From positions 1 through 61,747 of the forward strand of contig JABINC010000017.1 in NCBI GenBank assembly GCA_018697675.1: a stretch of DNA of 61,747 nucleotides, given 5' to 3'. Under the pieces are notes generated by a model. The model was not told the DNA's origin, did no database searches, and worked only from the letters and a program-made list of their open reading frames with translations. The stretch is from Candidatus Peregrinibacteria bacterium (lineage in GTDB: Bacteria; Patescibacteriota; Gracilibacteria; UBA1369; JABINC01). Positions 32,815-41,910 of the stretch are shown here, one piece after another. Within the stretch, counting starts at the first letter, position 1; every line of letters starts with the position of its first letter. The translations under genes were made by a program, and so were the position numbers.

Positions 32815-33384
32815 CTATTCTAAGTGTTTTGAGAGCTTGTTCACTCCAATTATATTGGTTGAATCTTCGACTAAGTCCTTTATGAACTTATCATTACATT
32901 CGATTCTATACAAGAAATCATCTTTTGACATTATACTGAATTTTATTGGCTCATCTGTTTTCGCCTCCTCATCTAGCAGTTTTTCTAGTTCTGTTTTGTT
33001 TACATTCCCTACAAGTAGGAGATCGCAACTCGATTTTTTATTAAGAAATGCCCCAGAAAGCACCAAAAAGTGCACATCCCCGAGCTTGCTTATCTTTTTT
33101 ACAAGTCCTTCTTTTGAATTCATGCCTTTCATTATAATAGAATGAAGTTCATTGAATAAAAGGAAGTTTTTATTAACTGTATAGTATTTTTTCCTGTTTT
33201 TGGTACGTGAACGAAGCAGTCCAAGTCTTTTTAGACTATCAAGTTCTCGACGCACAGAGTTTATCTGCTCATCCAGCATACGAGTTAATTCCCGGATGAA
33301 GAACTCTCCATCGGGGTTTTGCATAAATACTGCAAGTAGTTTTACTCTCGTACGAGAGGTGAACAGGGCTTTTAACAAATCCAT
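32815..33384 (-). CDS. winged-helix regulator with degenerate nucleotidyltransferase-like domain
   Basis: This 189-aa protein has an N-terminal winged helix (about 5-75): TSRTRVKLLAVFMQNP, then IRELTRMLDEQINSVRRELDSLKRLGLLR as the recognition helix, and a wing ending YYTVNKNF. The C-terminal half (about 100-150) resembles MNT-type nucleotidyltransferases (HFLVLSGAFLNKKSSCDLLLVG), where active enzymes have GS...DxD. Here the second Asp is missing, so it is probably a ligand-sensing or structural domain. Such fusions are common in CPR genomes. The upstream region is rich in palindromes, suggesting autoregulation. Confidence 0.75.
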   Translation of the reverse strand: MDLLKALFTSRTRVKLLAVFMQNPDGEFFIRELTRMLDEQINSVRRELDSLKRLGLLRSRTKNRKKYYTVNKNFLLFNELHSIIMKGMNSKEGLVKKISKLGDVHFLVLSGAFLNKKSSCDLLLVGNVNKTELEKLLDEEAKTDEPIKFSIMSKDDFLYRIECNDKFIKDLVEDSTNIIGVNKLSKHLE

Positions 33385-33735
33385 AATACTATGGGTGATA
33401 GACAGTGGGGGTCTTGGGGGTTAAATTAGGGGGGTGAAACTGAAGGCTTTATTGAGGGGGGCCTTCATCTGAGCAAAAGAGGTGTTCAAACCAGGTGTAA
33501 AAGTACACATAATTTGTACAGCAGAGTCACTGTAAATCTTTTGGGTGGAAAAATCAATGTCTTTTTGCAAAAAATTTGTTCAACCTCTGCTTTTTGGCTT
33601 ATACAAGAGGTGTTAATTGTTGTTAACAGGATTGAATTGATCTAAAAATTTAATAATTTTTATGAACGTGTACAATTTTTTTGTACGTAAAATGGTGGTA
33701 AAAATATTTACCTTCAAATAATGATGAATAGCTAT
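33385..33735. promoter_or_regulatory. gene-free region with multiple palindromes and G-runs
   Basis: No gene is visible in this 351-bp stretch. It contains G5/G5/G6/G6 runs on the plus strand (33407-33461), GAAGGC/GCCTTC (33442-33466), GTGTA/TACAC (33495-33508), TGTACA (33515-33520), GTTAA/TTAAC (33612-33627), GTGTACAA/TTGTACGT (33668-33688) and GGTAAA/TTTACC (33697-33712). It should hold the promoter and operators of the winged-helix gene. Confidence 0.55.
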
Positions 33736-33770
33736 GAAAAAACCCACTCAATTTTCTTTAAGTGGGCTTT
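33736..33770 (-). terminator. rho-independent terminator after the LapA-like gene
   Basis: On the minus strand AAGCCCACT, a 12-nt loop, AGTGGGTTTTTT. Confidence 0.9.
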
Positions 33771-33817
33771 GATCAAAGTTGACAAGCGATGCTGAGCGAT
33801 AGAATCAACATAGATTC

Positions 33818-34066
33818 TTACTCGTCATCTTCATCGTCTTCATTCTTTTTTGAAAATAATGAATGTAGTAGGCCATGATAGAAAAATCCACATATCACAC
33901 CAAGTCCCGCTACCCAGAATATAAGTACTGTCGGAGTAGTAGTAGCTGATAATTCTCCGAAGAATACGTACATATCCACACAAACAGATTGAATATTCTC
34001 AAATGCGATGATCAATATCACTATAGTTGTGATAACTGATCCCATGAGATAAAGATATCTAAGCAT
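33818..34066 (-). CDS. small LapA/DUF1049-like membrane protein
   Basis: This 82-aa protein has two membrane segments (about 6-25 and 46-68), a short outer loop (ENIQSVCVDMYVFFGELSATTTP) and an acidic cytosolic tail (KKNEDDEDDE). The layout, with N-Q-x-V after helix 1 and a Gly-rich helix 2 (VAGLGVICGFF), matches the LapA/DUF1049 family. In E. coli LapA works with LapB on LPS assembly. With no sign of LPS here, its role is unclear. It is followed by its own terminator. Confidence 0.65.
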   Translation of the reverse strand: MLRYLYLMGSVITTIVILIIAFENIQSVCVDMYVFFGELSATTTPTVLIFWVAGLGVICGFFYHGLLHSLFSKKNEDDEDDE

Positions 34067-34134
34067 TGTTAAATGTATTAATTTATTTTTCTTTTACGAC
34101 ATTATAGCAAATATGCTTTTCAAAGCGCAATATG

Positions 34135-35445
34135 TTACTTCTTTGCGTCCTTCTTCAAGTACATTCCAAAGACTTTGCTCACAATCATCATGTTTTTAAG
34201 CCGTAGACTCCCCTCGCCTGCTTCTGAGTAATATTCGTCAATCTTTGGCTGCTCTGAAGCTGGATATTTTTGTTTTACCATCTCTATCTCCTTTTTGAGT
34301 TCTGAGTCTGTAACTGTAAATTTCTCCTGCTCAATGATGTAATCCATTGCAAATCGCATAACAATTCTCTTGCGAGCCTCTTCCTCCATGCCTTTTTTAA
34401 TGTCTTCTTCTTTTTGGCCGCTTAGCTCAATGTGTTTCTCAAAAGGAATTCCGCGCGACTCCATCTGTTTTTTGTAATCCGCAAATATCACTTCGGTCTC
34501 ATCTGCAACCAGCTGGTCTGAAAACTCAACTTTAGTCGCTTTGATTAACTTTTCTATGAGTTCCGCCTCAGCTGCAGCATGTGCATCCTCTGTTTTTTTC
34601 TGCATTAGAACGTCTTTCACGTATGCTTCGAAGTCTTTTTTGTTGGTCTTCATTCCATTTGTAGCCTCTTTCATGAAATCCTCATTGTATTCTGGCATCT
34701 TTTGTTCTTCTAGACGTTTCAACTCTGCTTCGAAAGTAATTTTCTTACCTTGGAAATCCTTCACATGGTACTCCTTCGGAAAAGTCAGCGTAAAAGTTTT
34801 CTTATCCCCAACTTTCATACCAATTACTTCTTCTTCAAATCCTGGAACAAATGAGTTAGAACCCAGAATCAGTGGATGGTTTGAACTCTTTGTGTTATCC
34901 GCCTCCTTGCCTTTTTCAGCTTTGGTTCCTTCATAACCTTGAAAGTCGAGCTCAGCCCTGTCTCCATTTTTGGCAGCACGTGTTACATCACTCCAGGCCC
35001 CCTTCCCTTTCAAAAGTTCGTCAATTGCCGCTTTGATCTCTTTGTCTGTAACCTTTGGCTCTTTCACACTCACCTTGATCTTCTTGTATTCTTTTACTGC
35101 TGCAGTCGGCTTGATCGCCACTGTCGCAATGTACTCAAGTGGATCTTCTTTTTTGATTTCAACTTTTGGCCGAGCCATCACTTCAATCTTATTTTTGCTC
35201 ACCGCATCACGATAAGTTTCATTGAGTGCAATATCGATCGCAAGGCCGATAACCCCATCAGGATTGATATGTTTGCCAAGCTCATCTTTTGGAATATGCC
35301 CTGGGCGAAAGCCCTTAATTTGCACATTCTTACCAAGCTCTATCGTTGCCTTTTCTTTGTAGGCAGCGAAATCCTTATCAGTAAGCTTTACTGTAAGCTT
35401 CACCTCTGACTTTGGAGCGTCTTCGATTTTTACATCTGGTGTCAT
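34135..35445 (-). CDS. tig: trigger factor (ribosome-bound chaperone/PPIase)
   Basis: This 436-aa trigger factor has an N-terminal ribosome-binding domain with the signature GFRPGHIPKDELGK (about 45-58), a central FKBP-like peptidyl-prolyl isomerase domain (about 160-245, NGDRAELDFQGY to VGDKKTFTLTFPKEYHVKDFQGK) and a helical C-terminal chaperone domain. A Lys/Glu/Asn-rich insertion (GTKAEKGKEADNTKSSNH) sits in the FKBP flap. clpX and clpP, often neighbours, are absent. It lies 68 bp downstream of the LapA-like gene on the same strand and may be transcribed with it. Confidence 0.95.
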   Translation of the reverse strand: MTPDVKIEDAPKSEVKLTVKLTDKDFAAYKEKATIELGKNVQIKGFRPGHIPKDELGKHINPDGVIGLAIDIALNETYRDAVSKNKIEVMARPKVEIKKEDPLEYIATVAIKPTAAVKEYKKIKVSVKEPKVTDKEIKAAIDELLKGKGAWSDVTRAAKNGDRAELDFQGYEGTKAEKGKEADNTKSSNHPLILGSNSFVPGFEEEVIGMKVGDKKTFTLTFPKEYHVKDFQGKKITFEAELKRLEEQKMPEYNEDFMKEATNGMKTNKKDFEAYVKDVLMQKKTEDAHAAAEAELIEKLIKATKVEFSDQLVADETEVIFADYKKQMESRGIPFEKHIELSGQKEEDIKKGMEEEARKRIVMRFAMDYIIEQEKFTVTDSELKKEIEMVKQKYPASEQPKIDEYYSEAGEGSLRLKNMMIVSKVFGMYLKKDAKK

Positions 35446-35796
35446 AACTTTTTTGGTTAAATAAATTAAAATATTGTTTGTTGATTTGACCTACGTTTAG
35501 CCCAATTACCTTGCGATTCCTATTCGCACACGTCAGGTACCCTACTAAAAACGCTAGCAGAAAGCAACACTTGCTTTATAAATGGCCATAATTTCACGTA
35601 TTGTATTTCACAATATTCCCCCCGTTCCGTCCAGTAGTTTTAACTGAACGAAAACCCATTTTAAGGTATAATATTAAGAATTTATAAAACAAAAGCGTAG
35701 CCAAACAACGGATAGGGAAAAGGTCTGCAGAGGATCTGGGGAACTAAAGCCCATCGTTAAAACGCAATCCAAAACGCAATTAAAATAAAAAGTTTT
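35446..35796. promoter_or_regulatory. gene-free region with promoter of the 1480-aa gene
   Basis: This divergent intergenic region has no gene. TATAAT at 35667-35672 (weak -35, CTGAAC, at 35644-35649) would give a leader of about 115 nt for the 1480-aa gene. The leader holds GGGG...CCC pairing (35738-35752) and a 10-bp direct repeat AAAACGCAAT (35759-35768 and 35771-35780) close to the start codon. The trigger factor promoter is not clear. Confidence 0.5.
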
Positions 35797-38700
35797 ATGG
35801 CAGTACCTCCACAAAAACCAGAACATGAACACAGAGATGTCGAAGATCGTCGCGATAGTATGGCGTCAGATCTAGAGTCTAGGGAAAGGCTTGGGTTGAA
35901 GGCGAAGCCTAAGAGGAGTTTTACTAACTTAACGACTACTACAGTCGCGACCGGTAACCTTGATTCAACCAAGGTAGAAAACCCAAAGGATGTTGCAGAG
36001 ATCATGATTGATTCTCTCAAAGTTGATAAGTCTTCGTTGTCTCCTACGATGAGAACAGTTGTTGAGGTTTATGAATTGATTTTAGATCCGACCGCACGAA
36101 TGACTCGTGAACTTCGTGATGATCACTTAGAACCACTTAGAGCGCTTCGAGATACTGGAACGCCTCTAGATGCAGAACAAGAAGAATTGCTCAAAGCTCT
36201 CGAAATGTTGGATAGATCAGCTCCGTTTACCGAAGATGATCCACGGGCAGATGCCGAAAGAGGAGAACCTAGGGGAGAATTAGATCCTACTAGGAAAACT
36301 GCCATAGAAACTGGCGCTCAGGTACTTAAAGATAAGAAAAAAGAATATGATGATGCGGTAGCTGCTGGGACGGATCCAACTACCCTACCCCCTGCCCTCA
36401 CGCCAAAAGAAGAAACAACTCTTCAAGTTTACGAAAAACTTCTAAGTCCTCGTGGAATTATGGAAGAAGATTTGTATGAAGAGCTTGTCAGGTTGGAAGG
36501 CGCAAAGAAAAAATATGATGATGCGGTAACTGCGGGGACTACTCCACTACCTACCGCTTTAACTACAGAAGAAGCTGCCCTACTGGCAGCGCTACAAGAA
36601 CTAGAGACTATTGCTCCATATGGACCTACATCTAGACCGAAGGATCCTACCGCTATTGCTGTTGATTCGGCTGCTGAGAAAGAAAAAATTCGTGACAGAT
36701 TGGCTGAACTAACTATTCAGAGGGACCTTCTAAGTCCTTGGGAGCAAGAATTTATATTATTGCTCGATGATAAAGATTTTTACGGGACTGGAAGGTCTAC
36801 AATGTTCTTCTTGGAAAAAGGGAATTTCAATCCGGATAATTTCACAGAAACAAAGTTTGCAAGAATGATTGATCAATTTGCTGCACAACAAAGAGCGGAA
36901 GGTAAACTTGAAGATAAAATACCAGTGCTCGCAGCAAAACTTTCGGAAATCGCAACCAATATTCGAATGATTCAAGAGGAAGCAAAGATTAAATTGCAAT
37001 TCGAACAAGAGTTAATCGGTGCAGCAAAGGAAGAAATGGACCAAATGCCGAAGCAAAAATTGACGCGACAAGTGAAGCGAAGGCTTCGAAGAATTCGATT
37101 TGGGCTTGAAAGAGAATTTGCTAAGAATCCAAACAAAGGACTACTTGCACTCGGAGCTGGAGTACTTATGCTCGGCTGGGGACTGACAAGTGATAATCCA
37201 TATGTAGAGAAAATTCGCAAAGCAATGTACGGAGGTACTGGGCTTATACTTGCTGGAGTTGCGGCTGATTTTGCATCTGGCGCAATACTCGATAAGCCGC
37301 TCTCAAAGCAATTTGAAGAAATGTCACGGCTTGCAGGGACGCGGATTTCAGAAAATGTAGACAATTTGTTCAGACAGCACACTATCGGAGGGATAGATGC
37401 TGACATGGATACACAGCTCAGCTATCTGAGTACTACATTTGGACTTCTCAGGCACCGATCATTTGGTGAAGTATGGGATTTATATGAAAAAGCGAAAACA
37501 TCTGGTTCTAATAAAATTAGAATTCCAGGTATAAATGAAAATAATATTTTTGATAAACATTCTAGTTCTGAGGCATTTTTCCTTGGAATGCAGGTATTTG
37601 ATAATAGATATGGAGATGAAATCCGGCATTTACTGGAAACAGAAGGGCATATTCCTGGAGCTGGACTATCGATGATGAATGTTATTACACATCTGGTTGC
37701 CCTGGATCGTGATTCTAGAATTAAAGCTAAACCATTTGAATGGATAAAAAATCGATTCGGAGCCGGACTCGAATGGGTATGGGCCAAAGGAGGCAAACTC
37801 TCTGACAGCATGCAGCATATGCTTAGTGCAATGGTTGGGACAGCACATGGTATGGAGAAATATTTCCAATCTATGTTCCCAGAAGATAAGTATGGCAAGA
37901 TAAAGGTAATGTGGAACGAGAAAGTAATTGTACTTCCTGGAGGAGTGCGATGTGCTTTTGATTATAATTATAGGACTCTAGTTCAAGGAAGAGATCCAAA
38001 AGAAGTTGTAAGTGGGATTATTCTGAAAAACAAACATGACGAAGAGCACACAAAAGTCTTCGGCCTCGAAGCCAATAATAAAGAAGACATTGAAAACTTC
38101 GCTAAGCAATTGATCCGGGATACTGCAGTGCATAAGATGCCGAAGGTTCTGGAAGGAGCTGGAGATGTTTGGGATATGAAAGAATTCGCAAGGACCATGC
38201 CTCTTGATTGGAATGATAGTGAGAAAAGTTGGTTTGTTCCTGGTTTCGAAGTCGGGGCGAAGACTTACAAGATAAAAACTGTTGATGAAGATGGGAATCC
38301 TACTACTGAAACCCGAACTCTCGAGTTCCCGGGTAGCAGAAAGAATGTTTTCCTTAATTTGAAAGAAAAAGGAGATGAAGGTACATTTATGATTAGGTTC
38401 TACCGAAATGACAAATTCTGGGATAAGACCGCCCACCCTACAGAAAGCCTTGCTCAAATGAGAGCTAACATTGAAAAAGAGAATTTCAAGAACTGGCTTC
38501 TAGATGCATATCATTTCCCATTCTCTGTAAATGACATTGAACTTGAAGAGAAAAACTGGGAAGACATCCGCGAAGGCCGAGCGTCTTCTATAGAAGGGTA
38601 TGTAAAAAGTACTACCAGACGTATCGGGTTTACGGGTGAATTCAAGGATATGGATCCTATTATTGAAGAAAGCAGCAGCAGTGCCGTTGGGGATATAATA

Positions 38701-40239
38701 AAATCAGCCCCTATGATGAGTGCAGCTGGCCATACTCAGCTTGTATTTGAATTTAAGGTCCCGGGCACAACAGATGTCGACAAAACGCAATACTGGGAAG
38801 CATTCCTCGTCGAGCTTATTACAACGCGATTTGATAATCTCAAATCACTTGCTGGAAAAGGGAATGAAAAATGGTTCAAAGACTTATTCTCTGTTCAATG
38901 GCCATGGGAGTACTTCAAAGATATATTTGGAGGAGGTTCAATAGATGAGACTGAATGGGCAAATCAATTGGAAAGTAGAAAACAATTACTAATTGAGATG
39001 GTAGAAGGTGGGGACATAACCCCAGATAAGACGGCTATGCTAAACGACACTCTTCGCTCATTGGCCAAGGTTGAAGAAGCTTTAGAGGAGAAGATAGGGC
39101 TCGAACAAGAAATAGACAAAGATATGTTCGAACAAGTGCTTACTGATCTCGAAACACTTGAGATGCCACCAGAAGCAAGGGCTGAATACACGGCTTTCAA
39201 ATCACGACTCGAGCACTTTTATAATTTTGAACCAGAGGCACTTCAAAGAACTCTGCGAATATTCCAAAAACTTCTTTATACAAAAGACGCTACCGGCAGA
39301 ACTTTGAAGACTATTCTAGAAGATCCAAGTACTACTCCTGAAGACAAGCAACACGCCGTGGAATTCCTGCAATTCTACAGTGAAAAAATGATTATGTACT
39401 TCAATCAAAGCAAGAGCGGTAAAGGGCTTGGGCAGATCTCACTTATAAAAGATGTGGGACCTTTGGAGATACAAATCAATGAATCCCTGGAAAATGATGG
39501 CAGTATAAAACGTGATTTCACAAATGGATATCAAAAAAATGTATGGCCAACACTTGCGGAATACATGTCTCCTGTAGATGGAAGTCTAGAAAGAAAACGA
39601 TTCGATGTAATTAGAAATATGCATGAGATGCATAGGCTTTGGATGTACCACACGAATTTGGTTATGCAGCCACTTTTAACTAGGCTTGCCTGGAAACCAT
39701 TTGGGTTTGATTATCATACCAGAGGTGACATAGATCCTCAATTGATAGAATTTCATCCTCACAACATAATAAGTGGAGGAAAAGTTTTAGGATTTCCTAT
39801 GATCGGAGATGCTCTTGAACAGACATTCCAATTTGAGCATTACGATATCATCTGGCGAGTATTGGATACACTTGGTCTTTACCCGAAAGGGCTTGCTGGC
39901 GGATTGAAATACCCTACTATAGGAAGTGTTAACAATTTCAAACGTGATGCAGGGAATATGATGGAACGACGCATCCAAGAGTACACTACGGATGAAGCGC
40001 TGACTCTTTTCATGAACCCAGCGACAGTAACTGCTGGAGAAAGGGCTACGGCCATTACTGGTCTTTTCCCAGGCGATCCAGAAGCTCAAGCTAAAGTTTC
40101 TGGAGCTGGCTATGAAGATATAATGTACTTAGCATTCAACAAAAACATGGAAGACTTATGGGGATCAAATCGTCTGAGTAGCAACTTAATAGGCGAAGGC
40201 CTCCATGAGGTCGTAACTAAGCCTGTTGTTGGTCCTTAA
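35797..40239 (+). CDS. giant protein of unknown function (1480 aa)
   Basis: I recognise no family. Residues 1-300 are acidic and disordered to helical, with an internal repeat of about 75 residues: LSPTMRTVVEVYELILDP...LLKALEMLDRSAPF (about 78-148) and LTPKEETTLQVYEKLLSP...LLAALQELETIAPYG (about 200-280). Two hydrophobic segments at about 445-462 (LLALGAGVLMLGWGL) and 478-497 (GGTGLILAGVAADFASG) could form a membrane hairpin with both large ends in the cytosol. There is no signal peptide. The remaining 980 residues are soluble, with many Trp and Phe, and include a helical region near 1030-1200. The 541-aa gene follows after 27 bp. It belongs to a group of giant genes, most of them lying between here and 60.6 kb. 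Confidence 0.7.
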   Translation: MAVPPQKPEHEHRDVEDRRDSMASDLESRERLGLKAKPKRSFTNLTTTTVATGNLDSTKVENPKDVAEIMIDSLKVDKSSLSPTMRTVVEVYELILDPTARMTRELRDDHLEPLRALRDTGTPLDAEQEELLKALEMLDRSAPFTEDDPRADAERGEPRGELDPTRKTAIETGAQVLKDKKKEYDDAVAAGTDPTTLPPALTPKEETTLQVYEKLLSPRGIMEEDLYEELVRLEGAKKKYDDAVTAGTTPLPTALTTEEAALLAALQELETIAPYGPTSRPKDPTAIAVDSAAEKEKIRDRLAELTIQRDLLSPWEQEFILLLDDKDFYGTGRSTMFFLEKGNFNPDNFTETKFARMIDQFAAQQRAEGKLEDKIPVLAAKLSEIATNIRMIQEEAKIKLQFEQELIGAAKEEMDQMPKQKLTRQVKRRLRRIRFGLEREFAKNPNKGLLALGAGVLMLGWGLTSDNPYVEKIRKAMYGGTGLILAGVAADFASGAILDKPLSKQFEEMSRLAGTRISENVDNLFRQHTIGGIDADMDTQLSYLSTTFGLLRHRSFGEVWDLYEKAKTSGSNKIRIPGINENNIFDKHSSSEAFFLGMQVFDNRYGDEIRHLLETEGHIPGAGLSMMNVITHLVALDRDSRIKAKPFEWIKNRFGAGLEWVWAKGGKLSDSMQHMLSAMVGTAHGMEKYFQSMFPEDKYGKIKVMWNEKVIVLPGGVRCAFDYNYRTLVQGRDPKEVVSGIILKNKHDEEHTKVFGLEANNKEDIENFAKQLIRDTAVHKMPKVLEGAGDVWDMKEFARTMPLDWNDSEKSWFVPGFEVGAKTYKIKTVDEDGNPTTETRTLEFPGSRKNVFLNLKEKGDEGTFMIRFYRNDKFWDKTAHPTESLAQMRANIEKENFKNWLLDAYHFPFSVNDIELEEKNWEDIREGRASSIEGYVKSTTRRIGFTGEFKDMDPIIEESSSSAVGDIIKSAPMMSAAGHTQLVFEFKVPGTTDVDKTQYWEAFLVELITTRFDNLKSLAGKGNEKWFKDLFSVQWPWEYFKDIFGGGSIDETEWANQLESRKQLLIEMVEGGDITPDKTAMLNDTLRSLAKVEEALEEKIGLEQEIDKDMFEQVLTDLETLEMPPEARAEYTAFKSRLEHFYNFEPEALQRTLRIFQKLLYTKDATGRTLKTILEDPSTTPEDKQHAVEFLQFYSEKMIMYFNQSKSGKGLGQISLIKDVGPLEIQINESLENDGSIKRDFTNGYQKNVWPTLAEYMSPVDGSLERKRFDVIRNMHEMHRLWMYHTNLVMQPLLTRLAWKPFGFDYHTRGDIDPQLIEFHPHNIISGGKVLGFPMIGDALEQTFQFEHYDIIWRVLDTLGLYPKGLAGGLKYPTIGSVNNFKRDAGNMMERRIQEYTTDEALTLFMNPATVTAGERATAITGLFPGDPEAQAKVSGAGYEDIMYLAFNKNMEDLWGSNRLSSNLIGEGLHEVVTKPVVGP

Positions 40240-40266
40240 TAAATAATAAATTTAATCATTTTTTCG

Positions 40267-41892
40267 ATGGGAGAAGCTGTTAGAAAATGTGGAGACGAAG
40301 GGAGGAAGGAGCCTTGTCCTGGAGAGCCATTTGGATTGGAAAGGATTTTTAGTGGAGTTAAGAATGGGATTAAAACATATGTTGATAATTTTGAAAATCT
40401 TGGTGAAATAGCTCGTGGGATTGAAGATATTATTGGAGAGAAATTCGAAGATTTCAAAAGCATTGAAGAGTTTGAAGATCAATTTTATAAGAAAATAGAA
40501 AGTAAGATTGACACCTTAGATCCAAAAACCGCTATTGACGCTCTGATTTTTTTCTTACCTATACTTTTGCTAAAAGATCCTGAATTACATGCCCAGCTAG
40601 AGGAAGGATTATCTATATATTTTGACGAGGATGATCTACCTATTACCAAGAAAAAGCTTGAAAAAGACGTACTTTTGGCTGCAAAGATAGATTTGGCAAA
40701 GGCAGGGTTTAAATTAGTAACCATGAATGAAGCAACGATTGAGGGAGTTCGTACAAGCCTAAAAGCAAACACTAAATTTAAAGATGACACTATTGAGAAA
40801 ATGATTGATAAGGTTCAGGAAGTTGAACTTACCGATGAACAAATCATAAGAGCGGTCAATATAATCACTGGATATCCTGAAGCGAATGATGAATTTGCTG
40901 ATGGAGCAGAAAAACGCGAAGAGAAAGAAAAAGAAGGGGAAGAAGACCATGTTATTGAAGTGCCCGATATAACCGCTGAAGATATTGCCAGAGCTGACAA
41001 GCGTAGAAAAGAGCTTGAGGGATACAAGGGGCCTGTTTATATACCTACTGTAGAAATTCCGAAATTGGACCCTGAAAAAGATGAAGAATTAGATCCTTCA
41101 AAACTACCGGGAGATGAATATGCCAGAATCCGCAGGATTGCCGAATGGTTAAATAAAGATACAGAAGACTATACCGGAGAAGATAATCGCAATTTCATAA
41201 GAAGGAAATTATCAAAGAATTTTCATATAACAGAGGCTATTCCCCCTAATACAACAGTATTCAATGACAATCTTGAAGATTTTCTGAGTTGGTGGAATGG
41301 AGCTGTTGAAACTTATGAAGACCTAGAAATACGCAACCGAGAAGAAGCTCGGCTAGTTGTAAACATGATGTGCGGAGTTTACCCCGGTAACGACCCTTGG
41401 GGGAAAAGAGAACAAGAACATGCTAAGTGGGAGGAGACATCTGACACATATTGGGAAGGAGTTGGTAAGACAAGACAAGATGCAGAAGATGCTGAAATTG
41501 AGCGCTTGCGGAAGGAAGAAGAGGAGCGTTTGCGGAAGGAAAAAGAGGAGCGTGAACGAAGAGAAAGGGAGGAACGAGCTCGTAAAGAAAGAGAAAGGCG
41601 TGAACGAGAAGGAGATGATGAGGACGAAACTGAAGATGAGGATGAAGATACCGATGATGGAGGTCCAAGCGGTGGAGATCCAAGCTCGGGTGGTTCTGAT
41701 AAAACTGGCGGAGATAAAGATGATAAGGAGTCTGGCTCGGATAAGGGAGGTGGTGAGGAGGATGAGGATGAGGAACCTGCTGCAGAAGACCCTGCCGCAG
41801 AATTAAGAAGAAGAAGAGAAGAGGCCAAGGCAGCAGAAGAAGATCAGAAAACAACAGGCACTCCTAGAGATAGTGGTGGAGTGCAAAGATAG
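40267..41892 (+). CDS. unknown protein with charged coiled coil and acidic tail (541 aa)
   Basis: No family recognised. The first 240 residues are helical (GIKTYVDNFENLGEIARGIEDIIGEKF) with one hydrophobic stretch (AIDALIFFLPILLL, about 90-103) that may be buried or membrane-associated. A Pro-containing linker and a second helical domain follow (about 280-400). Then comes a highly charged Arg/Glu coiled coil (about 405-455), an acidic run (DDEDETEDEDED) and a Gly/Ser/Asp tail. The order suggests a scaffold or tether. It is co-transcribed with the 1480-aa gene and ends 18 bp from the convergent 1142-aa gene. Confidence 0.65.
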   Translation: MGEAVRKCGDEGRKEPCPGEPFGLERIFSGVKNGIKTYVDNFENLGEIARGIEDIIGEKFEDFKSIEEFEDQFYKKIESKIDTLDPKTAIDALIFFLPILLLKDPELHAQLEEGLSIYFDEDDLPITKKKLEKDVLLAAKIDLAKAGFKLVTMNEATIEGVRTSLKANTKFKDDTIEKMIDKVQEVELTDEQIIRAVNIITGYPEANDEFADGAEKREEKEKEGEEDHVIEVPDITAEDIARADKRRKELEGYKGPVYIPTVEIPKLDPEKDEELDPSKLPGDEYARIRRIAEWLNKDTEDYTGEDNRNFIRRKLSKNFHITEAIPPNTTVFNDNLEDFLSWWNGAVETYEDLEIRNREEARLVVNMMCGVYPGNDPWGKREQEHAKWEETSDTYWEGVGKTRQDAEDAEIERLRKEEEERLRKEKEERERREREERARKERERREREGDDEDETEDEDEDTDDGGPSGGDPSSGGSDKTGGDKDDKESGSDKGGGEEDEDEEPAAEDPAAELRRRREEAKAAEEDQKTTGTPRDSGGVQR

Positions 41893-41910
41893 AGCCCTGC
41901 CCATTCCAAC

